Shown piece by piece: positions 26,801 to 41,800 of a stretch of DNA of 64,000 bases; the stretch's first letter is position 1, and every line of letters begins with the position of its first letter. Source of the stretch: Zerene cesonia (Eukaryota; Arthropoda; Insecta; Lepidoptera; Pieridae); assembly GCF_012273895.1 (NCBI RefSeq), contig NC_052104.1:3162001-3226000 (forward strand). The letters are read 5' to 3'. The notes under the pieces are model-generated. The model saw nothing but the letters and a program-made list of their open reading frames with translations. It had not been told where the DNA came from and did no database searches. Position numbers and translations under genes: made by a program.

Positions 26801-29800
26801 TGTCATATTCCTCGGTTATTTAATTTATATGTGTGCTAGATTTTCGCCAATGTGTCCACGTGTGTGTAAAGATAAACAATCTGAGGCTTTCACACGCCTA
26901 GTTCACGAACGACGCAAAAAGAAAAACACAGATACACAGTTACTTTCGCATTCAAAATATTTGTAGGGTTTTTGTATGTGAGAATAGGTCGTTAACAGTT
27001 ATGCCCCTTAATAAGTAAATTAAACGTTAACGGAATCACCTATTTAGTATATAAATTTTTTTAAACCAAATTCCAAAATTGCTTGGGTGTTTTTTTCAAA
27101 ATTTTATGCTACATTCGATAGGCCTGAGAATAGGTCGTAAATATTTTTTTCTGTTTATCATAAAAATTATATGTATCTTAAGAACGTGTCTAAAATAAAG
27201 TTATGATCAATACAATAGAACTTGATGTATCACTACATGCGACAATATTATGAATCTAATAGTCTAATAGCCTTTATAAACATGAAATATGGAACATCCT
27301 ATCAAATTGCGATGAAGATAATATATTCAAAAAGAACTTTAAATCTAAAGCATAGAACATAAAATAAAGTGGCACGTATCATCACACATGTGGATATAAT
27401 GGAATGATAGAGAACTAGCGATTGGCACATTTGCCCGCATTTTGCACGGTTAACTTCTACTATTCTATTTCTAGTTTCTACCTCTGTTACAAATGCGAAT
27501 TGAATATATAACTATGTTTGAATCTTTAGTTTCATTTAAAAATGTATTTTTATTTCGGAAGATTCACATCCTTTCAAATAAATAAGCAATCGCTTGAATG
27601 AATAAACAGGCTACATACGCTATATGGACAATGTCACGTAACACAATTTTTCGAATATAATTTCTTCTATGATAAATATTATAAGGAAATAGTGATTTTA
27701 CAACTACTCAAACTGAAGAAAACTGAGTTGCATTAAAGTTGTCTGAAAAACACTGTAAATCAACAAGAGAGTTTTGTTTGAGCATTGGTGTTGACTCGGC
27801 TTTAAATCAAAAAGTCGGGAGTTCGAGAGTGCAAGAAATAAATAGATTTCTAAATTTATCTGCGCATTATCCACATCACCGCTGCGTCAAGGAAAGTATC
27901 ATGAGGTTAACCGCCATATCTACGATCCTAAACTTCGTTGGCGTGAGTAATGCGCCATTTTCCAACATTCACTTGGTCAACGTGGAGGACTTGGACACTC
28001 ATGTTAGGTCCATGTCCTTGCAGCCGAAAATATATGAATACATATCTATTAATTAACGATCAAGTTTATTATTGAGGTGATTTTTACGTACATTTTATAC
28101 CAAAAACTATCACTGTTTTGGTCAGTATTATTTAAATGCCAACAAAATATGGGAACAAAGTGAAAATAAAACTATTCAAGAGGAACTTTGTAACAATTTT
28201 CAATAAAAATTTCCTACGTTTTGTACCAACGATGGATCGTATCGCGACATGAATATTCAATATCGGAGAAAACTTTACAGTTTTCTGTAACCTAGTGTAT
28301 TTCTCTTCACTCAGACTCTTGGACTTGTTCCTTTAAAATGCATGTTCATAATAGGAGTATAAAATGAAAAATAGATCCAATTTTTCTCATATTTTCTTGA
28401 CACTCAATATTCTTATTATTTAGCATTACGGAAAGATTAAACATTAACATTTTTAGTATAAAACGTATAAAAATTCAGGAATAATACGCAATGAATCTAG
28501 TTATGAAGAATGTACAATTGGCCAATGATGGTAAAACGTTCTCATGCAACATTTTTTATTTGCATTTTATAACAAATAGAGTTATGATTTTATGTCACAG
28601 AGATTTCACCCTCCGATTCATCGTTAGATAAAAAATAAGGGTATGCCCTTGTATTAATAAAATTTTATTAAAGGATATATACACATTGAAATCTCATTCT
28701 TAATCTTATATAAAAAGTTAAAAATAAGATGGTTGACCCATCTTGTATCTTATATCATATATGTTTTATGAAGTGTATTTATAATTTTAGGTTCGAAATT
28801 AATATTTTAGGATAAAAAATAGCCACATTAGTAAGCAGCAGTCTTATAATATACGCTAATAACACATATTCCTTATCAAGATCTATTTTTGACCTTTGCT
28901 TATGTAATAAGTAAATATGTGTAGTGCTTAGTAAATAACTTAGCACGTGATTATCACGACAACAAAATAACTCGAAAGTACATTGCTTAGTGACGAAGAA
29001 ATCGAATATTAGTTGATTTCGTTGTTTCTATGTAAATATTTTAATTATTGGTGTCTAAAAGTATTAAAACATGTATTTTTGTTATACCTATACAAAATAT
29101 TTGTTCACCTATAGTTAACTCGTTGGGTACTCGTTTTGAATTATTCTGAATTCGTTTACCAAGCCATATAATAGCCAAGCCAATAGTGTCAAATTTCAAC
29201 TATACCTATTGATTAATTTTTACATAAAATAAATATATTTACATAATTTTTTACCCTACAATTCACGTAAAATTATTGGATTTATTTTGATATATTTCCA
29301 CCTAGACAGTTATAATCTGTATTTTTAATTATAAATAACAATAAGAGGCACCCTAGAAATTATTGTGTTTTATTCAATTACGAATTAAATTATTTGGAAA
29401 TATAACGTAAGGCTAGTAAGTAATAATGTAACTTATCGAGGTATTAAACCGCAAACACTACTGCGCTTCAAACATCATAACATACATAATACATTGTTAC
29501 AATAATTACGCTATGATAAGAACAAACTTATCGTTATATGACGTTAATAACTTCATTTATTCTAAAAAAAACGATAATTTACTATAAGAACGTGACCATT
29601 TGGTCAATTTTCAGGCACAATAACTAATAATGAATGTATTTAAACAGGTGCGACGACAATTCTCTATTAGTACTAATGCATTTTAATTGGAAATTATCCA
29701 GAATGCTGAAATTGTGTTTATCTATAATATTGACTGCTTTTTTGCATAACGTAAGGTTTTTGTTTTCTTATTTTTGGGTAGATTATAGTTATTGAGTATT

Positions 29801-32800
29801 TTGTGTTATTAAAATGATTATGTGATTAATATAATATCTGGTAGAACATATAACACAGTATTTTTTGCATAATTCCACATTAAGGCCACGTAAAGAGATG
29901 TGTTCATTTTTAAGTATGTGGCCCGTGCTTTTTGGTTAATATTTTATATATTAATAGACCTTTATTCGAATCATATATGTTCTGGTTTACGCTTACACGT
30001 GCATCTTCCTTTTAATATGTTTATTACGAGTTTAAATACAGTTCTACGAAATGTACAGAGCATTTGTCGTAAAGGTTTATGCATAATTAAGAGACCGTTT
30101 CCCATACGGACGTTAAACTGCGCTGTGTGAAATTATACGCTTTATTTAATTACTGAAAAGCATTTATATAGAACATCAGTATAATAGCGTGTTAAGCATT
30201 TGTTAGATGAGACACTTCATAAGATTTTAAGATATGCATTTAGAACCTTGCTGGCTTTTTGGCCTTCTTAATAAACCATTTAATATAAGTACATGGGACT
30301 CGAATACTTATCGGATCTGTGTGCCCCAACGAGTACAATCTATAAGTCCTTAATATTAGAGTAAGAGGTATCTACTAGGGTAGCGCGCCTCATCTTAAAA
30401 TAAATCTTTGCTTACCAGCGGGCGAGGTTGGTGATGAATAGGGAAGCCCCTATTGTTCTTAAAATCATGTCATTTGCCTTACTACAAAGAAGTTTCTACA
30501 GAAACAAATTGAATTGTAATTCTCATACTATTTGTACGAGGATAAAAACGCAATTAACTACTTCATTTAATAATTCATAATTTTCATAGAGGTTCAAATT
30601 ATATAAAAAATATATACCCACTTATGATGTTTGTAATGCCATATTTTGTAGGTACAATGTCGTCCATCAGACACAGCGGCTAATGCAACAGCATCCGACC
30701 ACTCTAACTTGTTTGTGGGAAACACGACAGCATCAAACGACACGCGCCTGGGGTCCTTCGTATCACAGCTGGGTAATGTTGAGAAACAAATCGACGACAC
30801 CCTGGCAGCTATATCGCCTTTTATTAATTTCATGGTATGTATCTACTTTGAATATGTTTGAGGTATTCAATATTTCTACTGATATATTAGGCAAATTATT
30901 CTATATGTATTTGTACTAATTCACGTCATCACGCTTGAAGGACTTCGTTCGTTCGATCCAATTTTTCAGACTTTTAACTTGCGCTAACAATGAACCTTTG
31001 ATGTATCAGTGGCTAGCTTATATTTATGTATATTGTATATATTTATATACGTACATAAATAAAGGAATGGTACTAAGAACAAAGTTAAATATTGAACGGA
31101 CTAAGCGATGGTCGTTGTTTGTTCTATTGCTGCGAACTTGCAAGGCAAGTGGCTTGTTATATCCTTTAAAACTAAACATAAATACTGAGTTGAGAGCTTG
31201 TATTTACAATTGAAATATGAAATACTTACTAGTGTTGTCCGCCATGTTTAGGATTTGATATTTGCATACAGATTATATTTATTTACTTGCAATATTTATT
31301 TGTATATGATAAGACTTTTATTGTAATGAATTTCTGGTCACAATCACATATTTATCTGATAGAATTATTAAATTTATGGTTTGTATTCGCAGCGCTTCTT
31401 AAATACATATTTCAAATCTTAAGTTTCAGCTATAAGGTAAATAAAATAGTAATCATTGAAGGAGAATAAAAATACACAATACCATTATACAATATCTGCT
31501 TTTGTTGTGTATGTATATTATACGTGTATGCAATCGCGTTGCACGTCTCGTATTACAATAACAATAAATTAATCACCGGATGCAGTTCATATAAGGTCAA
31601 AGTCGGATCATAACTACATAAAGCATTTTGTTTGATACTAGGTTAATTTGAAGCCGCAATTTGTTAAACGGCGGTAATTGAATAATTACTTATTTCTTGG
31701 TTTTATATTGATCTGTTCTAGATCTTGTGTAATATGATAGTAATGACATATTCATGGAAACCAAAAGGAGTAATTATACTGTATTACTTTGTTTTTATTA
31801 AAGTCAATAAATATTTGATACACTCTTGCGACTACTCTGATACAATTTGTTAGAATGCATCCAACAAAGTGGAACGCCGGATGCAAATATTGTATGTGGA
31901 TTTTTGAATAAAAAAGCGCTTTAATAATTGAGGTCACCTGATCTAATATGAAATGTATTTTTAGATAAATGGTCGCTCACTCCCTCTAGGTACTTAACGG
32001 AGCTATTTCATAGTGGCAATCCATAAGAGGAATTTAAATTGTTTTATTAAATCAAATCGTATTATTTTCCTTTATTTATTTCTATTACAGTTCGATACTG
32101 AGAGCGATGGTGAAGATGATGACGATGAATGTGTTGATCAAATGATCATACAACTTGTCCCTCAATATATTACTCCCAAAGAAGCTAAAGAGATTGAAAA
32201 TGAAGCAGAGGAATTGAAAGAACAAAATGAACAAGCAAGTCTATCAAAAGGAGAATCTCAGGATGAAGATATTCAACGCGATGATGAGTTAGATGATCTC
32301 TCGGATTCCTCTGAATCTAGTGAAGATTTAGATGATGATGATAGTGAAGAAGAAGAAGTACTTCCAGGTTATGACGAGTATTATCCAAGATATAGAATTT
32401 ATGATACTCGTGATACTGTATAAATACACCTTTATAAGATAGGACGGGTTGGAAGCGTATAGTATTGTTTATAATGTTAGCTTATAACAATAGAAAAATG
32501 TTTTTTATTTAGAAAAAGTGTGTTAATGTAAAATATAATGAAACAATATAATAGATATTGGAAAATAAAAACATTAAATAAATATAAACACCAGAAAATG
32601 CTCACCTACAATAACTTTGTTTTTATTGTTCTTTACTGTACAACTCTGCGAAATCCTCAGATACGAAATATTGTATTTTAGGCATAGAAAATATCAAATT
32701 TATCAACTAGACATAACAAGGCCAATCTAATAATATTGCCATCTTGGGCTTGTCTGGAACATCTATCTATTTTCTGTGGTCTAAGGAGGTCCGGTATTCG

Positions 32801-35800
32801 TGATTTTTCTTATTTATATTAAAAGAAGAAAATATAGTGGTGAATATATAGCCTATAGCCCTCCTCAATAAATGAGCTATCTAACACTGAAAGAATTTTT
32901 CAAATCGGACCAGCAGATCCAGAGATTAGTGTGTTTGAACAAACAAAGCAACTTCAGCTTAATAATATTAGTATAGATTAACTTTAAACTATTGGTCACT
33001 AATAAATTGGTGCCGTCGATCTTCATAGACACCAAAGTTATTGATTTTTTTTAAATAACAAAAAGTTTTGTTCAAAACAACATAATTTTACATTGTTAAA
33101 GTCAGTTGTAATTGAATTAAACAATGTCAATATTTGAATAAAGTACAAATGTTTCTGGCTGCATATAAAACTGTTGAATATTGTGTATGTTTTTTGTTAT
33201 TTTGTTGCTTTTAATGCACTTTATAAATACTCAATTATTTATGAAAGAACTAAAGAAAAACATAATAGAAGATAGGTACTGAGGTATTTGAACCCGCGTC
33301 TTTATTATACATATGTTTTTATATAATGTTAGAAGAAAATTAAAACCAAAATAACGTATTTTTTTTTTCATTTCCGCCTCAGAGGTTTAGAAACATGTGC
33401 ATATTATAATTACAACTTTATAAATCGTTATATAATCTACGAAACGGCGGCCCTTAGAAAAAAAAATGTTTTTTTTTGGATAATTTTATTATTTTCGCTG
33501 TCTAAGGTAATCTAGTTTATAAAATTAGCGTGACGTCTCAGAAGTTTGATAATTAACATAATAATTTTTTTCAAGCACCAGAATGGCAGGATGTTTTGTA
33601 AATTTTATTTTGAAATTTTTTATGAGCAAAAAAAAAAAAACAGAAATTAAGATTGTTTTACGAATTTTAAACTCTCTCAAAAGGTATCCCCGTGACCACC
33701 CTCGCTGCATGCTTTCTTGTAGCATACAAAACGTCAAGGATTCGTAATATAATGATCTTAATTTCTAAATATTATATGTTATCTTATACCTTTAAACGAG
33801 CAATTTTTGTATATATATAATTGGAATCTCTGAATCGGCTCCAACGATTTTCATGAAATTTAGTATATAGGGGGTTTCGGGGGCGATAAATCGATCTAGC
33901 TAGGAATCTTTTTTAGAAAATGTCATATTCGTGTTTTATTCGTGTTTTTTTTTCCTGCACACATAAGCACTTTTTATACCGATATTCCTACGGGATACGG
34001 ACTTACGCGGTTTCAACCGCGGGTCACAGCTAGTACTCTATTTATTCTTGCAAAATTATACACAAGAAAACCTACCCATTTCACCAAATTTTGCTGGATG
34101 CCAATTTTATTTTCTTTCTAGATTGATCAGATTATTTCTACATAACAAGTTTTAGAAAGGGCATGTGAAAATTTACTGGATTAATAAATCAGTGTATAAT
34201 AAATTAATTACATGCTCTATATGCACTTTGTTTGATACAGTTATAAGATGCAACGCAAATTAATGTTAGATGCACGAAATATTTGCTCATGAATAATATT
34301 GTTTAAACGAAATACATAAAGGCCACGAAAATTAAAAATATTTGCATTTTAACTTCAGCTCGCAAAATGGATACTAGGATATTTTTTGTGTTTTGTGCGT
34401 TTGCGATTGCGAGCGTGAGTATTTAATTTTTTAAATATTTTTGATAATTAATGTAATAATAAGTTGAAATATATAGGAATAAATACTTTTTTATTTTATT
34501 GATCTAATTTAGTTTATTGATTAGAAGCTAAGCCTGGAAGAAATGGTTTATACTTTATAGCCAAGGCCGCCAATTATATACAAAAATCTTTTGTACTAGC
34601 ACTTTTTTCATATTATCTTACTTAACTCTCTAAATAAACAATGGTAAATAAATAAATAATGTTGGCGATTCTACCAAAAATTTAAATTGTGATTATACAT
34701 TTAAATGTTTGGATTATCTCAATCTTACAAAACGCGAGCAGTTAACTGTAATTAAAGAAATGTCAAAATGTGAGAAAATATGTAGCTTGTAAAATAAATT
34801 AAATAAGTATAGCTGTGAAGTAAGATTACTTCCACTAAATGGAGTAGTCAATTTTAATAAGGGATATAATGAAAATAACAATAAAGGTTTAATTCATATT
34901 AGTAACTTCATCTCTCTCTCTCTCTTTCTCTGTCTCTCTCCTCAGCCTTTCTCCGTCCACTGTTGGACATAGACATTAGTAACTTCATACGTTATATTAT
35001 TTAATAATAACAATTAATGTTATCTATTTTATTCGATCGTAAAGCCGTGTGTCATCAGTGGCATTCGACTCTCTAAATTTTCTTTGCTAAGATATTCTGT
35101 CCTCACAGATAAATGGCTTCGTCAAATGCGACGTGATCAGTGATATGGAACAAGACCCGGAAATAGCAGAAGCACCGACGGGCGTTGTGGATCGACTTAA
35201 GTACTGTTATAGTGAAACATTAGCTCATACAGTAAACACGGTAAAGAAAGACCACCTACAGCCACTGCTTAACTTCTTCGAACAATCTTGGAACAAAATA
35301 AGACGGGTTGAGGTGAGTCTACTATAGGAATAAATTTTGAATCACAAATTAAATAAAAGCGCGACTTGTACCAACCACAATTCAACAATCAGGATTTCCA
35401 ATTTATTTTTGTAAATTTTTTCATGAATTGATAAAAATTATAACTTCATATTAGTGATAGATAATAAACACAACAAATTGTTTAAAAACTAAATTAGGTA
35501 AAGGCGATATTATTAAATACAAATTAGGTGTTCACAATGCAAAGTTTGCTTTTAAGGTAACTATTTTAAATGATTGTTTTTCAGTACAGAGTTTTTAGAA
35601 AATATCAAAACTTTCATTTAGGTGAGAAAATACTAAATTAACGATCTGAACAATATTAAAGTTTAATTTTGGACATTTCAGACTGAGAAGATATTGATGT
35701 TGAAGATGTTATTTTTTCTGTGTACAAGATCCTATCCAAAATTATCGTAATAATTGGTATTGAGACTATGACTATGTATTTAATTAATTCAGTCTATGTT

Positions 35801-38800
35801 GTCGTTTTTTTAATTGCCTCACTCACGGAACTCCTATTAACATTTTTTGTGCGTACCCACCAGGAATCAAACCCAGGACCCCTCGGTTGTACGCTGACGA
35901 CTAATCACTGTACCTACTAAACAGGCGGTCAATTACTGGTAATAGGCGTTGTGCATATATTATAGTTTTATGTATTTAAACTAATTTCAGACGTACAATC
36001 CTGTGAAGTATGACGGGCAAATAAAGAGGGTACCTGTTACATGGGAGGACTTCCAGAATGACTTAAAGGAATTCAGAAAATGCTTCCGTCAGACTGTAGC
36101 AGAAATTCTCGATGACTTTACCGAGACTGGGTTGCAACCGGTGTTCCGCAGTGTCGAAGATCATTTGGGCAAGCTGACCAGAGTGGTGAGATTGTTTATA
36201 AAATCATATTTTGGTTACATAATGAAGTATACCGGGAGTAAAAAAGCTACATTGATAATGCATTGCTTCTGTTTTAGATACTTCGTATATTGAAAAATCG
36301 GTTACTTCTATAAATACAACATTAATCATTATTTTACCTTGATATACTTCTTTAAATAATTATATCAATATCGCGATGCGTGTATTTGCGAATGTTAATA
36401 TGCGTGTGTGTAATTTATTGGATTTTAAAATTGTTATTTGATTGTGAAATATATTTGATATCAGGAATTTTTATCAAAGTCCTCTAACGTGTTAAATTTG
36501 TTTTTTTTAGATAAATGCAATACATTGCATAAAAAGCAATGTAAATATGTTAACAAACATAATATGAGTAATTTGTGGGTTTATCCAACTTATTCCAGTA
36601 GATGAAAAAGAGATATAAAGAGATACATACAGTCTTTGAGTTAACACGTGAGCGTTGATCTGAGGGATCCTGGGTTCGATTCCCGGTAGGGACTTACAAA
36701 AAATGTCTCGGCAGGACACAGTAGGCTGACTACCTCTTTGTCTACAAAGAAAATCAATCAGTGGAACAGATTTATGTCATGTACCAAAAAGACCACTAGG
36801 GAAAACGAGACTTCACTCATATTCTTAGTTGGTCTATTGCCATAACTTTTCCACATTTGGATTAGTACTGCTTTATGACGGCACGGTTATCCCACTGATT
36901 AAACTATGCTCTGACCACAGTTTTCACAGTCAATGATTCAATATAACAAGAATTAAATGTGAAATATTAATTTTCAGGTTGATATTTTGACCGCGTCCAA
37001 GGAAATGAAACCAAGCGAAAATCCAGAACAGGTGGAACAGATGTAATAAAGTCTAATTGTATTATAATAATCTTGTCATTTATTTGTAAAGAATAAGTTT
37101 TATTATTTATAGACCAATTAATAAATATATACGAATTTTAAAATTTCTTCTATTTCCTCCTGTTGAAAAACCATCTCCTTTTTTATTGAGAAACAGTGTA
37201 GATGAACTATTTAAAGCACAATTATAAACATAACATATCACCATCAGCCCATACATGATCCCACAGCATATACTAAGGTCAAATTGATTGTTTATCTTTT
37301 AAATAAACAACAATGTATACTTTTATACTCACCCACCATTATATCTCTTATATAATTGTGCAACATAAATTGTTGAATGTCTAACAATATATTGCATCTG
37401 TATTTCAATATTTATGAGCGAAAATCGTCGATTTCCATTCTTATGGCCGTAATAAATAGTATCTTCATAATTTATAATTCAGTTAAGAATGAATCTCCAC
37501 TGGACTGTCGTATAAGATAAAATTTGTTGGATGATTATTGAATAATAACGATCCGCCACGGCTTCACCGGTGCTTTACATATATAAAATTACCTACGAAT
37601 TGTATAATAATCTAGTTGTATAGAATTTAGGAAAATGAACCACATGATAATGTCGATAGTGGCACCGGGAATTGTTATATGGAAATGGTATAAATTAGAG
37701 AATATAAAAATTAAACGTTTAGAATATACTCGAAATAAAACAATAATATGTGTTAATATATATCTATTTTATTGATATAGACACGAATTATGGCATTAGG
37801 TAAAATGCTCTTCAAGCGTTGTGGACAAAAGTAATCTATAGAGGTAAGATATATTTCCAGAAAATACCATTCGATTACCCATTTGCTTATTACCCTTTTT
37901 AGAAACTTCTGCTGAAAGAGTGCCCAACTAGAATACTTGAAGTTTTTTGTAAACATTTATAGAGGAAACCTCAGCCTCCAAACAAACACTCCAAATTGAA
38001 GCTATCGGCTCTTCGTTTGGAACAAATACCTTTGTTCAAGATTTCGTTCACAAACATTCGTAGAACTTTAATTAAAGGAAAAAAGTACGAGTGCCTTGTA
38101 TACCATTTGATATCCAGGTAAATACGTTTGGAGTTTGTTTGTGTGTTACGTATAAGAAAATATTGTATCTTAGCGCACTTTGATGGGCAAAAAACCTGAT
38201 TTCAATTTCAATGGATCAACAAATGTTGGGTGTCAATTTAATGCGTATGTGATATGAGGGGTATAAAAAGTTTCTAAAGATAGATTTATTTATTTTTTTT
38301 TTATGTCATAGCGGGCAACTGAGCCGGTGGTTCGCATGATGGTAAGCGATCACCACCGCCCATAAACATTCGCAAAGGTTGTACCTCTGCGAATGCGCTG
38401 CCTGCTTTTTGGGGTAAGGGAAAAGGAAAGGATTAACGACTGGAAAGAAGGAATGGACTAGGACGGGTGAGGAAAAGGAAACGGGCCTCCGGCTCCCCCA
38501 CTCACCGTACGAAACACAATGGCATGCCACTATTTCACGCCGGTTTTCTGTGGGGGTGTGGTACTTCCCCGGTGCGAGCTGGCCCAATTCGTGCCGAAGC
38601 GTGATCGACTCCCACAATAAATGTATCGATGTTTGCTCTTTCACACTAAATTATGCGTGTCAGAGACATACTCTAGTTAGTATATAAAACGAGTGTATAG
38701 TTATTTGTTTATCACATATTTCTTATAATCTAGTTTTCAGACTGTAATCGTTAATTTTGGATGGAATAGTTTACATAATTTAAAATATAAAGAGGCTTTG

Positions 38801-41800
38801 TATAACTCGGATTTATAATAAACAATAAACATACTCGAAAAAGTAATAACATTGCAAAAATAACACCTTTATCGAATTGAGACTTCGTATTTTCTAATGT
38901 TTGATTTTACGCGAGTATTATACATTTAGAAATTAAAGACTTTTAAACGGTTTTTAAACGCGATTTTTTTATTATATTATTAACCCGACGTTTCGAACAC
39001 TTTACATGCGAGCGTGGTCCCAGGAGACTCCCCGTGTTGTTAATGAATAAATCGCGTTTAAAATCCGTTTAAAAGTCTTTAATTTCTATATGAATTGAGT
39101 CTTATTCAATAAATTTCATAATAATGAATGGTTATAACAACACCGTACGAAATAAATATTTCGTTATAATTTTGCTATCCTAAGCTAATACTAGAAATAA
39201 GTCCACAAAATGGACCTCAGTACGTGCCTTATCTTTAAAGAATTATTTATAAAGTAAACGCTATGAGGCTAGAGTCAACACAATAACTATGATATACTTT
39301 ATGTCTCATGCTGGATGAAGTACTTTGTAAGCAAGAAGATTTCTAGTTATATTCATTATTATATAAATAAATGAAATGAAATGGAAATTATTCGCAGGCA
39401 AAAAGAGGTAATTTTATATTTTTCATTTTAAAACAATAAAACAATTGATGAATGAAAAGTTTATGAGCTACAATTCACTCGCAATTAGACGTCAAAGATT
39501 TGAGTTGAGTTGAAGTCAAAACTCCGGAATTTACATTCCCGTCGCCTTGTATAGTATTATCATTATGTTATCTGTCCCCGTTAATGGTATGGTCAACTTT
39601 GCTTTAAGGGGACTTTATTGATGGTCATCTCTTCATCATCATTTGATAATGGAACATATATGGGCTGATAACCATATGTGTTCCCACTTTAGGAACACCT
39701 ATGAGGTTCAGGCTCATGATCCACCACGCTGGCCAAGTTCGGGTTGGCAGATGTCATATTTCGTTGAATTTTTGATTCTTCGACATTTTGGTTTCCTCAC
39801 GATGTTTTTCGTCATCATATCGAGTAGGGGTGATGTGAATAATGTGCAGTTAAATTCAAAATTCAGTTAATTTCTAGCACCCTCGTCCGGGCTTGAAGCC
39901 TCGCCTTTTTATTTAAATTAGATGCTAACCACTGAGCCACCTTTGATCACTCGTATATTATTTAAATTTTATTTTTTATGAGCGAATTATGCCTACGATT
40001 ATTTAACATATAACATATAATAAGGTAATTAAGTATCCCATAATAAACTACATATAAAATACATGTAATATAGTAAACTCCATATAAACTATTATGTATG
40101 TAATCTTAAATAATTCACGTTCAAGTACACCATTTAACTCCGTTCAGATAAAATCTCGTTAAACAATTTGCATGTAGAACACAAAAGAACCATCACTTGA
40201 TGGCGTGAAGTGACAATTACGGTTTTTATATAGTTTCTACCTATTCAATCATCGTCACACAAAGAGTAGCCTTTACTATTGTCTGTGAACAAAATAAAGC
40301 AAAAGAGCATTTACATTTTCGCCGGTTTTTTCGTGGCAAAATTTATCTACTGCATATTTCTGTAAATTTTGTAAGTAGAGGAACTGAAATACGAAGTGAA
40401 GTCTCAATAAATCACTTATCCTCAATCAATGTACGTATTCACTTACAAGTAGGTAGAGAAATAGATGCAATTGAAAATCCTATTCACGAAGAATGTGAGT
40501 ACAGAATCACTGCTATTTTTTATTATTCGTCATATTTACACTATGGATAAAAAAGATTATATGTCCTAATTTCATACTATTATAAAATGTAACTCTGTCT
40601 GTCTGTTTCTTCACGCCTTAACCATTGAACTGATTTAGATGAAAATATCAAATTAACATGATTAATATTAGATTGTAAGACCTAGTACATAAGGGATACA
40701 TCCCGGAAAATTCACGGAAACGAGAACTGTGCGGGTTTTACTTTAGCGTCGCGGACGAGGCGTAGGTTGAATAGACAGTATATAATATAGTATTATATTA
40801 TCTGTGGTATATAATATTAATTACTGTTATTACAATACCCATTTAAGGAGTTTAAGACTGCTTTATTATCAAGTATTTAACAAATGACTTTTCTAATTTG
40901 GCCTATTTCCTACTCCAAGCCCTTCCCAGTCCATTCCTTCTTTCCAGTTATCAATCCTTTCCTTAGCCCTTATCCCTTAAATTCGGGCAGCGCATTCTCA
41001 AAGGTGTGCCTTTGCGCATGTTCATGGGCGATGGTGATCGTTTACCATCAGGCGAACCACCAGCTCAGTTGTCCGCTATGACACAAAAATAAGAATGTTG
41101 CAACACCCGTTTGATATCACATAAGCTTTAATAACAATTAATTTCATTGATTAACAACGTAATTCGGATACGCTATTGTTGACAATTGATAAAAAGTTTA
41201 AACAGGTCATTAACCTTTTTATCATTATTAAACTAAATATAAACCATATCAAACGCTTTAATCTTTAATTATTATCTAACCACGTAAATTTTTTTTTTCT
41301 TTTTTTATCACAATATATAACTGTGTTATGTTAATAATTCAAAATAATAAAAAATATATTAACGTCAAGTGAAACTGAGCCATTATAAGAAATACCTACA
41401 TAATTATTACCATGCCACACAGAATAATGAACTGAAAATTTGTTAAATCACGTCTTTTCAATATGTACCTACTTATTATGTGCACAATATGCTTATTTTC
41501 GGCTGAACCGATATATTTTCAATATTGAATATCTTTTACAAACAGTATAATTTCAAATATCATTATTTAATATATAAATTATGTATATTAAATTGTTTTA
41601 AAGAAGCAATCATACAATTGACATATACATAAACAGTTTTTGAAGGATTTATCTATCAAAATATCATATGAGTAATGTAAATACTGATTTTTTTGTTGTT
41701 GTTTTATAGTACTCATTCATTCCTTCATATTTTTTTCAACATTTTTTTATATGCCTTTGACACCGATTATCTAATAACAACACAAGGTATATATATAATA

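Larger units (their letters stand above)
32570..34241. other. Intergenic DNA between nested genes 1 and 2
   Basis: AT-rich, with a Penelope-like fragment at 33688-33756 and a Helitron-like element at 33787-34033. No gene seen. Confidence 0.6.

Noticed and set aside
27739..28056. 105-codon single-exon gene
   Set aside because: The upstream half looks random and the Kozak-like ATG with signal peptide is at 27901; kept only as a possible intron-retention product.
30683..30919. Open frames on both strands over exon 2 of nested gene 1
   Set aside because: They run through the splice sites; only the frame starting VQCRPS joins exon 3 in phase.
36655..36690. tRNA gene
   Set aside because: B box and T-arm present but no A box or acceptor stem; a SINE fragment.
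38306..38644. 112-codon minus-strand frame
   Set aside because: Inside the SINE-like family A copy, whose other copies do not keep the frame.
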